Counted from the stretch's first letter, positions 37,617 to 47,347 are shown. The stretch is DNA of 64,000 bases from Salinibacter sp. 10B (GCF_002954405.1 NZ_MQWC01000004.1:1262301-1326300), one strand, 5' to 3'. Notes: a model not told the origin generated them from the sequence alone. Translations and numbers: made by a program.

Positions 37617-38030
37617 TCATAGCGAGGATCGTCGTCCGGTCGAAGGTGGAGCCGGAATCGTACCGACCAGCGGCGGACGTGCCCACATCCCGACGGGACA
37701 GGCGGGATAGTGATCAGGTTGCATCGTCAGATTCACCCGGTCCTCGCCCCGAAACGCACGTCCCCAACGCAGAATGTCCTCCGCAATTCGACAATAAAGA
37801 GAGGCCCCCTGCTCAGGGAAAATCGCAAGATTCACGCCTCGCGGCACCGGCCAGATTTCAACGAGACGGATCTCATCGAGCGGCAGTGTGTGGTCGACCG
37901 CCCCCGTCCAACTCCACCCCGTAATCGACAGCCGGTCGTCGTATAGGGCAATCGTGCCAAGCCACAAGGTGCGTCGCTGCAGGGTGAGCGCAGAGCGGAG
38001 AATGTACTCCTCTTCGGGATCGGTCCTCAT
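37617..38030 (-). CDS. PH-like domain protein of unknown function
   Basis: This is 137 residues from ATG 38030. There is no signal peptide or membrane helix. The pattern GTIALYDDRLSITGWSWTG, then LPLDEIRLVEIWP and a late helix ILRWGRAF, looks like a small PH-superfamily beta-barrel. The tail is Pro-rich. It resembles in size and layout the membrane-anchored protein at 14007-14420, although direct identity is low by eye. It converges with the CaCA exchanger gene (31 bp between stops). Function unknown. Confidence 0.55.
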   Translation of the reverse strand: MRTDPEEEYILRSALTLQRRTLWLGTIALYDDRLSITGWSWTGAVDHTLPLDEIRLVEIWPVPRGVNLAIFPEQGASLYCRIAEDILRWGRAFRGEDRVNLTMQPDHYPACPVGMWARPPLVGTIPAPPSTGRRSSL

Positions 38031-38148
38031 GGGTCTGGAGCGTCTATGAAACCAAAAGGGGGCACCCGCATCGAACGGCAACCCGATTGTTTCAAGAATT
38101 TGTGAGACTACCGGTCCAGACGTCGTTTGTCCCTGTCCGCTCTCGAGG

Positions 38149-39927
38149 CTAGGAAGCCGCCGGGGTGGTTTCCTTCTTTTCAGGATCGGTGGTCGCGAGA
38201 TACTCTTCTACCCGAGACCCGCCATCCGCCGCATCCCAACGCCTCAGCACCTGCATGACCGCTGCGTGCGGGTCGAGATGAAAGCGATCGGCCCCAAATC
38301 GAGCATAGAGCCCCGATCGGCGCACCGTTTCCCGAACGGGCCCGATGAGACCAGTCAAGTGCACCTCGATCCCGTCTTCTTCGAGCCGGTTTGCAACCGA
38401 ATCGAGCGCCTCCACGGCCGTGGTATCGAGCGCATTGATGCTGCTTCCGTCCACCACCACGACACTCACGTCGCGTCCCTCCCGCTTGCTTTTTTCTAGC
38501 AGGAAGTCCCGAAAATAGTCAGAGTTGGCAAACGAGTAGGCCGCATCAACCCGGAGGATCAGGATGTCCTGAAGGCGAATGGCTTGCTCGAACCGATCCA
38601 CGTCCCGAAAGCGACGCGTGCCCGGGACGTGCCCGAGTTCGGCCACATTCGGACGGCTGATGCGAAACAGAACGCCAAGAACGGAGGCCCCGATCCCCAG
38701 CAAGATTCCTTCTTGCACTCCGATGAAGAGCGTGCTCGCGGCCGTAAAGAGGGCAATGTAGCCGTCCCGTCGCCGGGCCCGAAACAGCATCCGCAGCTCG
38801 TGGAGGTCGATGAGTCCAAGGCCGGACACGACAATAATCGCGGCCAGGGCCGGCACGGGGAGATAATAGAACAGCGGGGTCAAGAAGAGCAACGTTAGGG
38901 CAATCACGCCCGCCGCAAACGCATTGGCCAGCGGCGTTTGGGCTCCCGCCTGGTCGTTCACCGCCGATCGTGAGAAGCTCCCGGACGCCGGAATGGCTTG
39001 AAAAAAGCTCCCGACGACATTGCCCGCACCGACCCCGATCAGCTCCTGATTGGGATTGATGTTGTATCCGTGCCGTTTCGCAAAGATGCGCCCGAGCGAG
39101 GCATCTTTCATAAACTGCACCAGGGCCAAGGTAATGGCGGCCGGAAGCAGTGCATTCAGGTCCGAGAAACTTGTGCTCCACACCTCAGGGGTCGGCAGTC
39201 CCGTCGGGATCGCGCCAATGACTTCGACCCCGTCCTGCCCCAGTCCAAGGCCCCAGCTGCCAACCGTCCCCAACACAACCACGACCAGCGGCCCTGGCAC
39301 GCGTGGCCACCATCGAGACAGCCCGACCAACACCCCGATACATCCCACGCTGAGCCCAAGGGTGAGTCCATGCGTGTCTCCGGCGTGCTGCAGGGCATCC
39401 CAGAGCAGCACATGAACGTACTGCGAGCGGCCGAGCTCGACCCCAAGGAGATTTCCCAGCTGACTGCAGGCAATAATCAGCGAGGCGGCAGACGTGAGCC
39501 CTGCGATCACGGGGCGGGAGAGAAGCCCCGCCACGAAGCCGAGCCGCAGTCCTCCCATTGCAACTTGAATCACCCCCACCATGGCCGTCAGCAAAATCGC
39601 AAGCGCGACGTACCGCTCGGTTCCGCTCTGGGCCAGCGCGCCTACCCCGGCGGCGACGATGAGCATGTCGATCGCCACCGGCCCAATGGCCAGTTGTCGT
39701 GAGCTCCCGAACAGGGGGTAGATCAGCAACGGGACGAGCCCCGCATAGAGGCCGTAGATGGGCGGCATCCCCGCAATCACGGCGTAGGCCATGCCCTGTG
39801 GGATCAGCATCGTTCCCACCGTGAGGCCTGCCGTGGCGTCGCGCCGGAGCCGATCGGCCGTGTAGTTGGAGACCCACTCAGAGATCGGGAGATACCCCTG
39901 AAGCCAGGTCCCTACACGTTGGAGCAT
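38149..39927 (-). CDS. SulP family inorganic anion transporter with STAS domain
   Basis: This 592-residue SLC26/SulP carrier has the signature near the N-terminus (GLTVGTMLIPQGMAYAVIAG, then PIYGLYAGLVPLLIYPLFG), about 12-14 helices, and a C-terminal cytoplasmic STAS domain (about 445-560) with VVVVDGSSINALDTTAVEAL. Family members move sulfate, bicarbonate or other anions. No carbonic anhydrase is adjacent, so sulfate is slightly more likely than bicarbonate, but this is open. The start is ATG 39927; a TTG four codons upstream is the only longer option. Confidence 0.93.
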   Translation of the reverse strand: MLQRVGTWLQGYLPISEWVSNYTADRLRRDATAGLTVGTMLIPQGMAYAVIAGMPPIYGLYAGLVPLLIYPLFGSSRQLAIGPVAIDMLIVAAGVGALAQSGTERYVALAILLTAMVGVIQVAMGGLRLGFVAGLLSRPVIAGLTSAASLIIACSQLGNLLGVELGRSQYVHVLLWDALQHAGDTHGLTLGLSVGCIGVLVGLSRWWPRVPGPLVVVVLGTVGSWGLGLGQDGVEVIGAIPTGLPTPEVWSTSFSDLNALLPAAITLALVQFMKDASLGRIFAKRHGYNINPNQELIGVGAGNVVGSFFQAIPASGSFSRSAVNDQAGAQTPLANAFAAGVIALTLLFLTPLFYYLPVPALAAIIVVSGLGLIDLHELRMLFRARRRDGYIALFTAASTLFIGVQEGILLGIGASVLGVLFRISRPNVAELGHVPGTRRFRDVDRFEQAIRLQDILILRVDAAYSFANSDYFRDFLLEKSKREGRDVSVVVVDGSSINALDTTAVEALDSVANRLEEDGIEVHLTGLIGPVRETVRRSGLYARFGADRFHLDPHAAVMQVLRRWDAADGGSRVEEYLATTDPEKKETTPAAS

Positions 39928-40143
39928 GAGCCGTGTCAATCATGGAAAAGATCCTCGGACGACCGCGTTTCCCGTGTTTCTGAACAAACACACGTGCAGA
40001 AACCTCAACTGCCTCAGTTGATCCCCTCGCGGTGTGAAGGGTGGAAAAGAACTGGCAAACGCTTGTCCTCTGTTTTTGACACCAATGACATCACGCACGC
40101 CGTCCAGCCCGCTCTCAGCAGAGCTGGACTGTCCTGCGCCCCC

Positions 40144-41961
40144 CTACACTCGCACGTCCGCCCCCACCGACGCATTGTCGTCCGTCTTCGGGTCGGCCAG
40201 TGCCTCTGCCTCTGCAATCAGGTCTTCAATTTGGGCAAGTCCCTTCTCCCAAAACTGCTCGTCCTCCAGGTCCACCCCAAGCTGCCCAACGAGCTCGTGG
40301 GGCCAGTCGGACCCACCCGCCCGCAGCAGATCAACGTACTGTTCGGCAAACGCATCCCCGGCCTCCTGATAGCGCGCATAGAGGGCCAGTACAAGTAGCT
40401 CGCCGAAGGCGTAGGCGTACACGTAGCCGGGCGTGTGGAGAAAGTGGGGGATGTAGCTCCACCAATGCCGGTAGTGATCGCCGAGCGTGACGCTGTCCTC
40501 GAACATCGCCTCCTGCGTCTCCATCCAGTGCTCCGCGAATCGCTCCGGCTGCAGCTCGCCGTCCTCTCGTCGCTCGGTGTGAATGCGATCCTCGAACCGA
40601 TTCATCGCCATCTGCCGGAAAACGGTGGCCAGTGTATCGTCGATCTTGGAAACCAGCATCGCGAGGCGATTCTGCGGATCGTCCTCCTGCCGCATGAGAC
40701 GCTGGAAGACCAGCATCTCGCCAAAGACCGACGCCATTTCAGCGGTGGTCAGGGGCGTACCGTGATGAAAGATCGTCTGCTCTCGCGAAAGGAACTGGTG
40801 CACCCCGTGCCCCAACTCGTGGGCGAGCGTCTGCACGTCGCGCGGCTTCCCAGTGTAGTTGAGCAGCACATACGGATGCGCACTTGGCACCGTGCCGTGA
40901 CTAAACGCCCCACTTCGCTTCCCCTCGGCCATTGTCGCATCAATCCAGTTCTCCTCAAAAAACCGGCGCGCCACATCCTGCATGTCCGGATGGAAGTCGC
41001 CATAGGCGTCCAGAACCATCGACCGGGCCTCCCCCCACTCGTACGTCGTATCCGCCTCCCCCACTGGCGCGTACCGGTCGTAATCGTACAGTTCATCCAG
41101 ATCGAGAAGCCGACGCTTGAGCTCGTAGAAGCGAGCCACAAGGTCGTATCGTCCCGTGACAGACTCGATCAGGGCCTGCACCGTCTCGTCGTCCACCTCA
41201 TTCGAAAGGTTTCGACTCTCCAACCAGTGATCGTAGTTCCGAAGCCGGTCGGTCGAGGCCTTGTCGGCCAGCAGTGTATTGAAGACAAAGGTGAGCGTCC
41301 GCTGATTTTCCGTAAGTCCCTCCGTGAAGGAGAGGGCCGCATTCCGGCGCAACTCACGATCCGGCTCGTAGAGCTTCGACAGAATCTCTTCCTGCGTGAG
41401 CTCCTCTCCCTCCAGCTCATAACGCGTGGCTCCCAGGGTTTCGTCGAAGTAGCGGGTCCAGGCCTGCGTTCCAGTGATGCTCTTCTCGGACAACACCTTC
41501 TCCTCCGGCTCACTGAGCACGTGCTCTTTTTGGAGATACTCGGTCTCCAGATAGTGCCGATAGTCCGCCACAGCCTCATGCTCCAGAATCTCGCTGGCAT
41601 GTGCTTCCTCTACGTCCGCCCATTCGACCTCGACAAAGAGCAGCTTCTGATTCGTACGGTTGTAGGCTTCCCGAACAGACTGCAGGAGTGCTCCGCGCTC
41701 TCCGTCATTCGTATCGGTGGACCAGTGCAGGTGGGCGTACGCGTAGGCCCGCCCGAGGCGATCTTGAATGGCCTCGAGCTCTTCCAAAGCCGTGGCCAGG
41801 GCAACGGGGGATAACTCCGAAATACGCCCCTGATACTGTTCGGCAAACGCCTCCGCCGCTTCGTCCGCCTCCTCGAGACTTTCCTTTACGTCCGTGGGGC
41901 TATCGTGCAGGTCGTCGAGGCGCCACCGTACGTCGTTGGCACTCGTCTCCGGATCGGGCAT
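40144..41961 (-). CDS. pepF: oligoendopeptidase F (M3B family)
   Basis: This 605-residue cytoplasmic zinc endopeptidase degrades short peptides. The zinc motif is LAHELGHGVHQ (His381, Glu382, His385), with the third ligand in the downstream helix TTAEMASVFGEMLV. The N-terminal Oligopeptidase F domain (residues 100-190) and the YVYAYAFGELLVLALY segment near the C-terminus match PepF. The length is typical. The start is ATG 41961. It is monocistronic, divergent from the ytxJ-like gene. Confidence 0.94.
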   Translation of the reverse strand: MPDPETSANDVRWRLDDLHDSPTDVKESLEEADEAAEAFAEQYQGRISELSPVALATALEELEAIQDRLGRAYAYAHLHWSTDTNDGERGALLQSVREAYNRTNQKLLFVEVEWADVEEAHASEILEHEAVADYRHYLETEYLQKEHVLSEPEEKVLSEKSITGTQAWTRYFDETLGATRYELEGEELTQEEILSKLYEPDRELRRNAALSFTEGLTENQRTLTFVFNTLLADKASTDRLRNYDHWLESRNLSNEVDDETVQALIESVTGRYDLVARFYELKRRLLDLDELYDYDRYAPVGEADTTYEWGEARSMVLDAYGDFHPDMQDVARRFFEENWIDATMAEGKRSGAFSHGTVPSAHPYVLLNYTGKPRDVQTLAHELGHGVHQFLSREQTIFHHGTPLTTAEMASVFGEMLVFQRLMRQEDDPQNRLAMLVSKIDDTLATVFRQMAMNRFEDRIHTERREDGELQPERFAEHWMETQEAMFEDSVTLGDHYRHWWSYIPHFLHTPGYVYAYAFGELLVLALYARYQEAGDAFAEQYVDLLRAGGSDWPHELVGQLGVDLEDEQFWEKGLAQIEDLIAEAEALADPKTDDNASVGADVRV

Positions 41962-42212
41962 AATACAGCAGGGGTCATGGGGAATCGACGGGCGAATTGA
42001 AACGCTTCCACGAGCGGCAAGCGCGGTGCGTTCCTCTCGTCCCTCCCTCCTCCCCGAACGACCTGCACCGGAATCGTTACATTCGATCGGCCCGCCGGAT
42101 CGGACGTGACGCCCGTCATTTTGACGAAGTGTTCACCGCAGCTCCGTATCATGGAACGGGGCTAACGGTACGGAATTCCTCTCCGATTCTCTGCAACAAG
42201 TGCTTTTCTCTC

Positions 42213-42572
42213 ATGTCGGATACGCCCTTCGTGCCCCTCACCTCCGACGCGGATTGGGCGGAGGCCCGCGATCGCTCGGCGGAGACGCCCGTCCTCATTT
42301 TCAAGCACAGTTCCTCGTGCCCCGTCAGCGGACAAGCCGACGCCGAGATGACCGAACTTGCCCGAGAAACGGACGTGCCCATCTACAGAGTCGTCGTCCA
42401 AAACCACCGGGCCGTATCCAATATCATTGAAACCGAGCTAGGCGTGCGGCATGAAACCCCGCAGACGATTCTCCTGCACGAACAATCCCCCGTATTCAAC
42501 ACGTCCCATTTCAATGTGACGGCGGATACGCTGCGGGAGGAGCTGCGCCGTGTTTCTGTTTCTATCCAATAA
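42213..42572 (+). CDS. ytxJ: bacilliredoxin-like monothiol protein (YtxJ family)
   Basis: This 119-residue thioredoxin-fold protein has a single N-terminal cysteine (Cys36) in FKHSSSCPVSG, the hallmark of YtxJ/BrxC-like proteins, then a Pro in HETPQTILL (cis-Pro side). In organisms with bacillithiol it removes bacillithiol from proteins. That would imply bacillithiol in this organism, as reported for some Bacteroidota/Rhodothermota relatives; no bsh genes are in the window. The start is ATG 42213. It is 15 bp upstream of a thioredoxin-like lipoprotein gene, forming a thiol-redox pair. Confidence 0.88.
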   Translation: MSDTPFVPLTSDADWAEARDRSAETPVLIFKHSSSCPVSGQADAEMTELARETDVPIYRVVVQNHRAVSNIIETELGVRHETPQTILLHEQSPVFNTSHFNVTADTLREELRRVSVSIQ

Positions 42573-42587
42573 CCTGCCCCTACGACG

Positions 42588-43160
42588 ATGCGTCGCTTCC
42601 TTCTCGTTCTCTGCTGTGCTGGCCTATTGGGCAGCCTCGCTGCCTGCGGATCCGACGACGGCTCCTCTCCGGCAGACGCCCCAAAGACCAGTGCCGAGGC
42701 CAAGTCCGGCACAAGTTACCAGACCGATCCGGTGCCGGCCCCCGACGTCACAATGACAACCCTGGACGGACAGGAGATCAACCTTGCTGAACAGAACGGC
42801 AAGGTCATCCTCGTGAACTTCTGGGCGACCTGGTGTGCCCCCTGCCGCAAGGAAATCCCGGACCTCATCGATCTCTACGACCGGCACAAGTCCGACGGAC
42901 TGATGGTGGTTGGGGTCGCATTGGACGAAGAAGGCACCGAGGTCGTCAAGCCGTTTGTAGAGAAGGAGAAGGTCAACTACCCGATCGTGGTGGATACCAC
43001 CGAGACGATCGAAGCAGAATTCGACGGCATGTACGGCCTTCCGACCACCTACGTCGTAAATCCTCAGGGCAAGATTGTCCGCCGCATTCTCGGAATCTTT
43101 CCGGTCGACAAAATGGAACCAACGATTACGGAGATGCTGCAGTCCGGGAGCGCGGCGTAA
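42588..43160 (+). CDS. TlpA/ResA-like thioredoxin lipoprotein
   Basis: This 190-residue protein has a lipoprotein signal ending LAAC (Cys20), a Ser/Asp/Ala linker, and a TlpA-type thioredoxin domain. The active site is WCAPC (Cys83/Cys86) in VNFWATWCAPCRKEIPDL, and the cis-proline is in GLPTTYVV. Such proteins reduce periplasmic disulfides, often in cytochrome c maturation or for secreted enzymes. No cytochrome genes are next to it. It is co-transcribed with ytxJ. A perfect 11-bp hairpin follows 62 nt after the stop. Confidence 0.93.
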   Translation: MRRFLLVLCCAGLLGSLAACGSDDGSSPADAPKTSAEAKSGTSYQTDPVPAPDVTMTTLDGQEINLAEQNGKVILVNFWATWCAPCRKEIPDLIDLYDRHKSDGLMVVGVALDEEGTEVVKPFVEKEKVNYPIVVDTTETIEAEFDGMYGLPTTYVVNPQGKIVRRILGIFPVDKMEPTITEMLQSGSAA

Positions 43161-43221
43161 CGCAGTTTCGACGGTCTTGCTACGCCTGTGCCTTTCTTCT
43201 GAACGACAGAACGTATTATTC

Positions 43222-43248
43222 AAGCGCCGTTGAGCCCCAACGGCGCTT
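43222..43248. terminator. perfect hairpin between convergent genes
   Basis: An 11-bp perfect stem (AAGCGCCGTTG paired with CAACGGCGCTT) with an AGCCC loop sits midway between the convergent tlpA-like and HTH genes. No long T-run is present on either strand. It most likely acts as a bidirectional transcription end or RNA 3' stabiliser. Confidence 0.6.
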
Positions 43249-43279
43249 CGGAATCGAAAACCGGAAGACGCATCCAAGA

Positions 43280-43696
43280 CTACTCGTCGTCCTCTTCTTC
43301 CTCCTCTCGCTCCCGCTCCATGAGGTAATCTTCCAAGCTCCCCACGACGACGCGGGTTTCGTCCTCGACCTCCACGTCTTCAACGTCGCCGGCCCGAATC
43401 AGCTTCTTGATTTTCTTGCGGTCAATCTGCTTGAGGATGCGACGGGCCTCCGTGCGGCTTACCACGTCGTCCCGGTAGTCCGCCGCGAAGTCCTCGAGGA
43501 AATCCAGCGTGTCGTCCGAAAGGTCGATCATCCGAATCTCCTCGTTGTTTTCCGAGAGGGACCAGTACAGGTCCGCGTCAATCAGATGACGATCGACCCA
43601 CCGAACGATCGTTTGCTTCGAAAGTTGAAGGTGCTCCGAAAGTTCGTCGAGCGGCATGGCTTTCGGCTGCCGCGACGTCGTGGCTTGGTCAGACAC
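43280..43696 (-). CDS. small helix-turn-helix DNA-binding protein with acidic tail
   Basis: This is 138 residues from GTG 43696 (an ATG at 43657 is possible). The N-terminal region MPLDELSEHLQLSKQTIVRWVDRHLID has the MerR/excisionase-type HTH layout. The middle repeats helical segments (RTEARRILKQIDRKKIKKLIRAG), and the last 15 residues are nearly all Arg/Glu/Asp. It may be a regulator or nucleoid-associated protein; no target is visible. It is divergent from the gene at 43818. Excisionase-like HTH proteins often belong to mobile elements, but none is present here. Confidence 0.65.
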   Translation of the reverse strand: MSDQATTSRQPKAMPLDELSEHLQLSKQTIVRWVDRHLIDADLYWSLSENNEEIRMIDLSDDTLDFLEDFAADYRDDVVSRTEARRILKQIDRKKIKKLIRAGDVEDVEVEDETRVVVGSLEDYLMEREREEEEEDDE

Positions 43697-43817
43697 TGTG
43701 GTCGGTGGTCTTTAGAAGTATCCTGAGCCGAATTTAGATGCGAACAGCGGGATTTTGTTCCCCCGCGCTGAATTCGGCGTTCCTGTAACGTCTCCTTTGC
43801 TCAGCCCTTCGTTCTCC

Positions 43818-44465
43818 GTGACCTCTTTAACGAAAGACGACTGGAAGGCACGCATCGCCCCTCATCTCTCAACCTCGCTCCAGACGGTAAGCGAAAAGAT
43901 CACACAGACCGAGGCGGTACAAACCTGGCTCCACGACGCGTCGATGGAGGCGGCTGCTGGACTCGGGCAGGTCTCCGGCATGCAGGCCGAGATGCAGGGC
44001 TACATGCGCATGATGAACGACCTGGAGGCCGAGCTCCCTGAGTTGGTGGCTGCAGTCGAGGAGCTCACCGATGGATACGGGACGTTCGATCTGCACTGGC
44101 GTCCCCTCCAGCCCAACTTTAGCCGGCTGTACGTAGATTTCAACCGGGACTACACGGTGAAGCTTTTCGTTCGCCTCTCCGAGTGCTCGACCCCGGCTGC
44201 ACGGGAGGCACTTGCGACGGTTATCGACGCTCTTCCGAAGGGCGAGCCGTTTCCCAACCGCCCCAATAAGATCACGGGACTCGTCGCACGCAATGACCGC
44301 AGCGTGGGGGTCCGCGCCAAGGAACACCTCCGGGAAGAGGGAGCCGGCACGTACCAGTCTGTCACCCTCCTTCCCTCCGGGCAGGACCCGCTGGAGAAAC
44401 TTGACCCGGCGGAGGCAGCCCCTCGCCTCTATCGTCTCCTATGCTCGGAGCCTGGTTCGTCTTAG
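43818..44465 (+). CDS. conserved hypothetical protein
   Basis: This is 215 residues from GTG 43818 (a TTG at 43755 would add 21 residues). It is helical in the N-terminal half, with a Met/Gln-rich segment (SGMQAEMQGYMRMMNDLEAEL) that could form a coiled coil, then a mixed alpha/beta second half (NFSRLYVDFNRDYTVKLFVRL). There is no signal peptide or membrane helix. I do not recognise the family. Composition and codon use match neighbouring genes, so it is likely a real gene. Confidence 0.55.
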   Translation: MTSLTKDDWKARIAPHLSTSLQTVSEKITQTEAVQTWLHDASMEAAAGLGQVSGMQAEMQGYMRMMNDLEAELPELVAAVEELTDGYGTFDLHWRPLQPNFSRLYVDFNRDYTVKLFVRLSECSTPAAREALATVIDALPKGEPFPNRPNKITGLVARNDRSVGVRAKEHLREEGAGTYQSVTLLPSGQDPLEKLDPAEAAPRLYRLLCSEPGSS

Positions 44466-44624
44466 AAGCTGTTTTACTTTCACACGCTGTGAGTTCCGCA
44501 GGACGCTACGACTGCGGATCCGTTCCTCTCCGCCGGGAATGCAGGCGTATACGCTCCGATGTGCTTTTGGTCTACGAAAATATCGGCATCGGATGTGGAG
44601 ACGGGCGTAAATTAAAACAGGTTC

Positions 44625-45065
44625 TTAGCCGGACGCCGGTCCACTCTCAATCGGGACTACGTCATCCGGCCCCTGAATCTCCCAACCCTCTTCGTCCCCC
44701 TCGGACCCGACCCACAGTCGCCCACCGGCCTCTACAAATTCGCTGAGGAACCGAACAAAGGATTCCGGGTCCATATTGGCCGGAATCTTCTCCGTGGTTA
44801 GCTTCAGTCCCCCGTCCCGGAGTTGAAAATAGCCAAGAGCAAAGGGGATGGGCCCCGCCATTTCCGTGCTCAGCTCTTCACGGTAGATCGTGCTCTCCCG
44901 ACGAATGGACTGCACGAGTTCAACCGTCAGCCAGTCTTGCTCTTGGCCCGCAACGAAGTGATGGTGGCGACGCTCGAACAGCTTGTAGACTAGGTCCTCG
45001 ACGGTTTCCCGAACCTCGGGGCGAACGGTGAGATTCTCAACGCGACAGGACAAGCGGTCAGGCAT
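44625..45065 (-). CDS. hypothetical protein
   Basis: This is 146 residues, start ATG 45065. It is soluble and acidic at the C-terminus. Visible features are a His-rich patch RRHHHFVAG near residue 33 and a segment LGYFQLRDGGLKLTTEKIP that looks like beta strands. No family is recognised. It is divergent from the YdjM-like gene, with 110 bp between the starts. Its length, start codon and composition support coding, but no function can be offered. Confidence 0.55.
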   Translation of the reverse strand: MPDRLSCRVENLTVRPEVRETVEDLVYKLFERRHHHFVAGQEQDWLTVELVQSIRRESTIYREELSTEMAGPIPFALGYFQLRDGGLKLTTEKIPANMDPESFVRFLSEFVEAGGRLWVGSEGDEEGWEIQGPDDVVPIESGPASG

Positions 45066-45175
45066 GGGAAAACCAACTTTTTACAGGATCGACGGGACCG
45101 GCGGGGCTCACGTGCCGGACCGCGCCGTACAAACCGGGTCGATAACCGTTCCTCTTCTCGTTTTTCTCTCCACCG

Positions 45176-46243
45176 ATGGACTCCCTCACGCAGATCACCC
45201 TCGGGGCCGCCGTGGGTGAAGCCGTCGCCGGACGCAAAGCCGGAACAAACGCTCCCCTCTGGGGCGCATTTCTCGGCACGCTTCCCGACCTCGACGTGCT
45301 GGCCAATCCGTTCCTCACAGAAGCCCAGGCCCTGGCCTTCCATCGAGGCCCCTCCCATTCTCTGTTCCTCACGATCCTCCTCACCCCACTCATTGCATAC
45401 GGCCTGTCCCGCTTGCACACTGATGGCCCGTCCTGGCAGCGCTGGAGCCTAATGGTCGGGAGTGTTCTTTTGACGCACATCGGGCTCGACTGCCTCACGA
45501 GTTACGGCACGCAGATCTTTTGGCCGTTTAGCCGAACGCCTGCCATCATCGGCTCCATCTTCATCATCGATCCTCTCTATACTGTTCCCCTCGCTGCCGG
45601 ACTTCTCGGCAGTCTTCGGTGGTCCCCCACTGCCCGCTCCCGCCGCTGGATCAACTACGCCGGTCTTGCCCTCAGCTCCGCCTACCTCCTCTTTACGCTC
45701 GGCACCAAACTGTATGTCAATCAGGTCTTCGACCGCGCCCTGAACGCACAACAGCTTTCAACGACGCACGTCTTCACGAAGCCGACGCCGCTCAACTCCC
45801 TCCTCTGGACCGCCATTGCCGAATCCGACGACGGGTTCTACGTGGGGTACTACTCAATCCTCGACAGTGAGGACGACATCGACTTTCGGTACGTCCCCAA
45901 GAACCACCACCTTCTCGGCGATGCCGCCGATAATCCGATCGTAGAGCGACTGCGCTGGTTCTCACGAGGCTACTTCACCGTGCAGGAGACCCCGGACGGG
46001 ACCCTCACGGTGCAGGATCTGCGCTTTGGGCGCAACGATCTCGGGCTCACCGATAGCGGAAAATACATCTTTACCTTTCACCTCCGCCGCGACGCGCAGG
46101 GAACCATCAGCGGCTTCACTCAAAAACGTCCCGAAATGCCGCTCAGCTGGTCCCTCGTCCGCCGCTTCGTCGACCGCATTCAGGGACAGCCCGTCTCTGC
46201 CTCTCCTATACATTCCCTCTCGACAGACGAGAAAACGCTGTAA
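45176..46243 (+). CDS. YdjM-family membrane-bound metal-dependent hydrolase
   Basis: This is 355 residues. The N-terminal half follows the YdjM/DUF457 pattern: DSLTQITLGAAVGEAV, then GTLPDLDVL, HRGPSHSLF (metal-type His residues) and LTHIGLDCLTSYG, between about five membrane helices. The C-terminal half (after residue 190) is extracytoplasmic with beta strands and no known domain. In E. coli ydjM is LexA-regulated; no operator was seen here. Its physiological substrate is unknown. Confidence 0.87.
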   Translation: MDSLTQITLGAAVGEAVAGRKAGTNAPLWGAFLGTLPDLDVLANPFLTEAQALAFHRGPSHSLFLTILLTPLIAYGLSRLHTDGPSWQRWSLMVGSVLLTHIGLDCLTSYGTQIFWPFSRTPAIIGSIFIIDPLYTVPLAAGLLGSLRWSPTARSRRWINYAGLALSSAYLLFTLGTKLYVNQVFDRALNAQQLSTTHVFTKPTPLNSLLWTAIAESDDGFYVGYYSILDSEDDIDFRYVPKNHHLLGDAADNPIVERLRWFSRGYFTVQETPDGTLTVQDLRFGRNDLGLTDSGKYIFTFHLRRDAQGTISGFTQKRPEMPLSWSLVRRFVDRIQGQPVSASPIHSLSTDEKTL

Positions 46244-46439
46244 CTGGCCGGGCTCCCCCCGACCACATTCCGCTGAGGCGATTGATTCTGAGTCTCTCAT
46301 CTCCGAGGTTGCCGATCCGTAGAGAACGACACCCTTGAGCTCCCCGCTACGACCAGAGGACGCTCGCCCACGGGTCCCTCCGTCGTCCTTTGCTCCCGAC
46401 CGGCACAGCTCTTTCCATTTGCAGAACGACCTCTCTCTT

Positions 46440-47276
46440 ATGAACGAGCTCTTCTCCCAAGGCTACCTCTCGGCGGAAACGCTGAACATGGCAGCCAACT
46501 ATCTGCTGAAGGGCGTTGCCTTCATCATTATTCTCGTCGTGGGCCGCTACATTGCCCGCTGGGTGCGCGATCTGATCCGAGGGGGGCTCGACGCCCCTGG
46601 TGCCGATCGCACCCTGACGAAGTTTGTCGGCAACTTTGCCTACTACGGCATCTTCCTGCTGGCCCTCTTTGCGGGCCTTGAAACGGTCGGCGTCGAAACG
46701 GCGAGCTTCGTGGCCGTGCTTGCCGCCGCGAGTTTTGCCGTGGGCCTGGCCCTGCAGGGCACCCTCGCTAACTTTGCGGCGGGAATCATGCTGCTCGTCT
46801 TCCGTCCGTTTAGCGTCGGCGACTACGTCGACATCGCGGGAGAAACCGGATTTGTTCGCGAAATCCAGCTCTTCTTTACGCAGCTTCGAACCCGCGACAA
46901 TCGCCTCATTATCGTTCCAAATGGCGACATCTTTGGAGCAACGATTGAAAACATTTTTGCCTACGACGAAATCCGCGTGGACTGCGACGTGGGCACCGAC
47001 TATCCCGCCGACATCGACGAGACGCGCGAGGTGCTGCTGGACGCGGCCCGCAGCGTCGACGACCGGATCGAGGAAAAGGGCGAACAGGCGGCGCTCGTAG
47101 AGCTCGGCGGCTCGTCCATTAACTGGCAGGTGCGCATTTGGGCGGAGCCGGACAATTACTTCCGCCTGAAGCAAGAGCTGACGCGACAGGTCAAGTACAA
47201 GTTGGATGAGGCCGACATCGGCATTCCGTTCCCGCAGATGGACGTGCACCTCGACGAACTCAACGGCGAGGCCTAA
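46440..47276 (+). CDS. small-conductance mechanosensitive channel (MscS family)
   Basis: This 278-residue protein is close to E. coli MscS (286). It has three helices; the pore helix and its junction read ASFAVGLALQGTLANFAAGIMLLVFRPF split over helix 3, then VGDYVDIAGETGFV of the beta domain and the motif LRTRDNRLIIVPNG. The alpha/beta C-terminal domain ends near NGEA. It opens under osmotic down-shock to release solutes, an important role for a halophile. The start is ATG 46440; a 35-residue in-frame extension upstream is Pro/Arg-rich and unlikely. Confidence 0.94.
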   Translation: MNELFSQGYLSAETLNMAANYLLKGVAFIIILVVGRYIARWVRDLIRGGLDAPGADRTLTKFVGNFAYYGIFLLALFAGLETVGVETASFVAVLAAASFAVGLALQGTLANFAAGIMLLVFRPFSVGDYVDIAGETGFVREIQLFFTQLRTRDNRLIIVPNGDIFGATIENIFAYDEIRVDCDVGTDYPADIDETREVLLDAARSVDDRIEEKGEQAALVELGGSSINWQVRIWAEPDNYFRLKQELTRQVKYKLDEADIGIPFPQMDVHLDELNGEA

Positions 47277-47347
47277 ACTGGGCAGCGCTTTCCCCTCGGC
47301 CTAAACAGTGCTCCCGAAAAAGACGGGGATCGTCGCGTGCTTCGTAT

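Noticed and set aside
43280-43696. Idea that the excisionase-like HTH gene marks a prophage or integrative element
   Set aside because: No integrase, attachment repeats or phage genes are nearby, and neighbouring genes are ordinary chromosomal ones.
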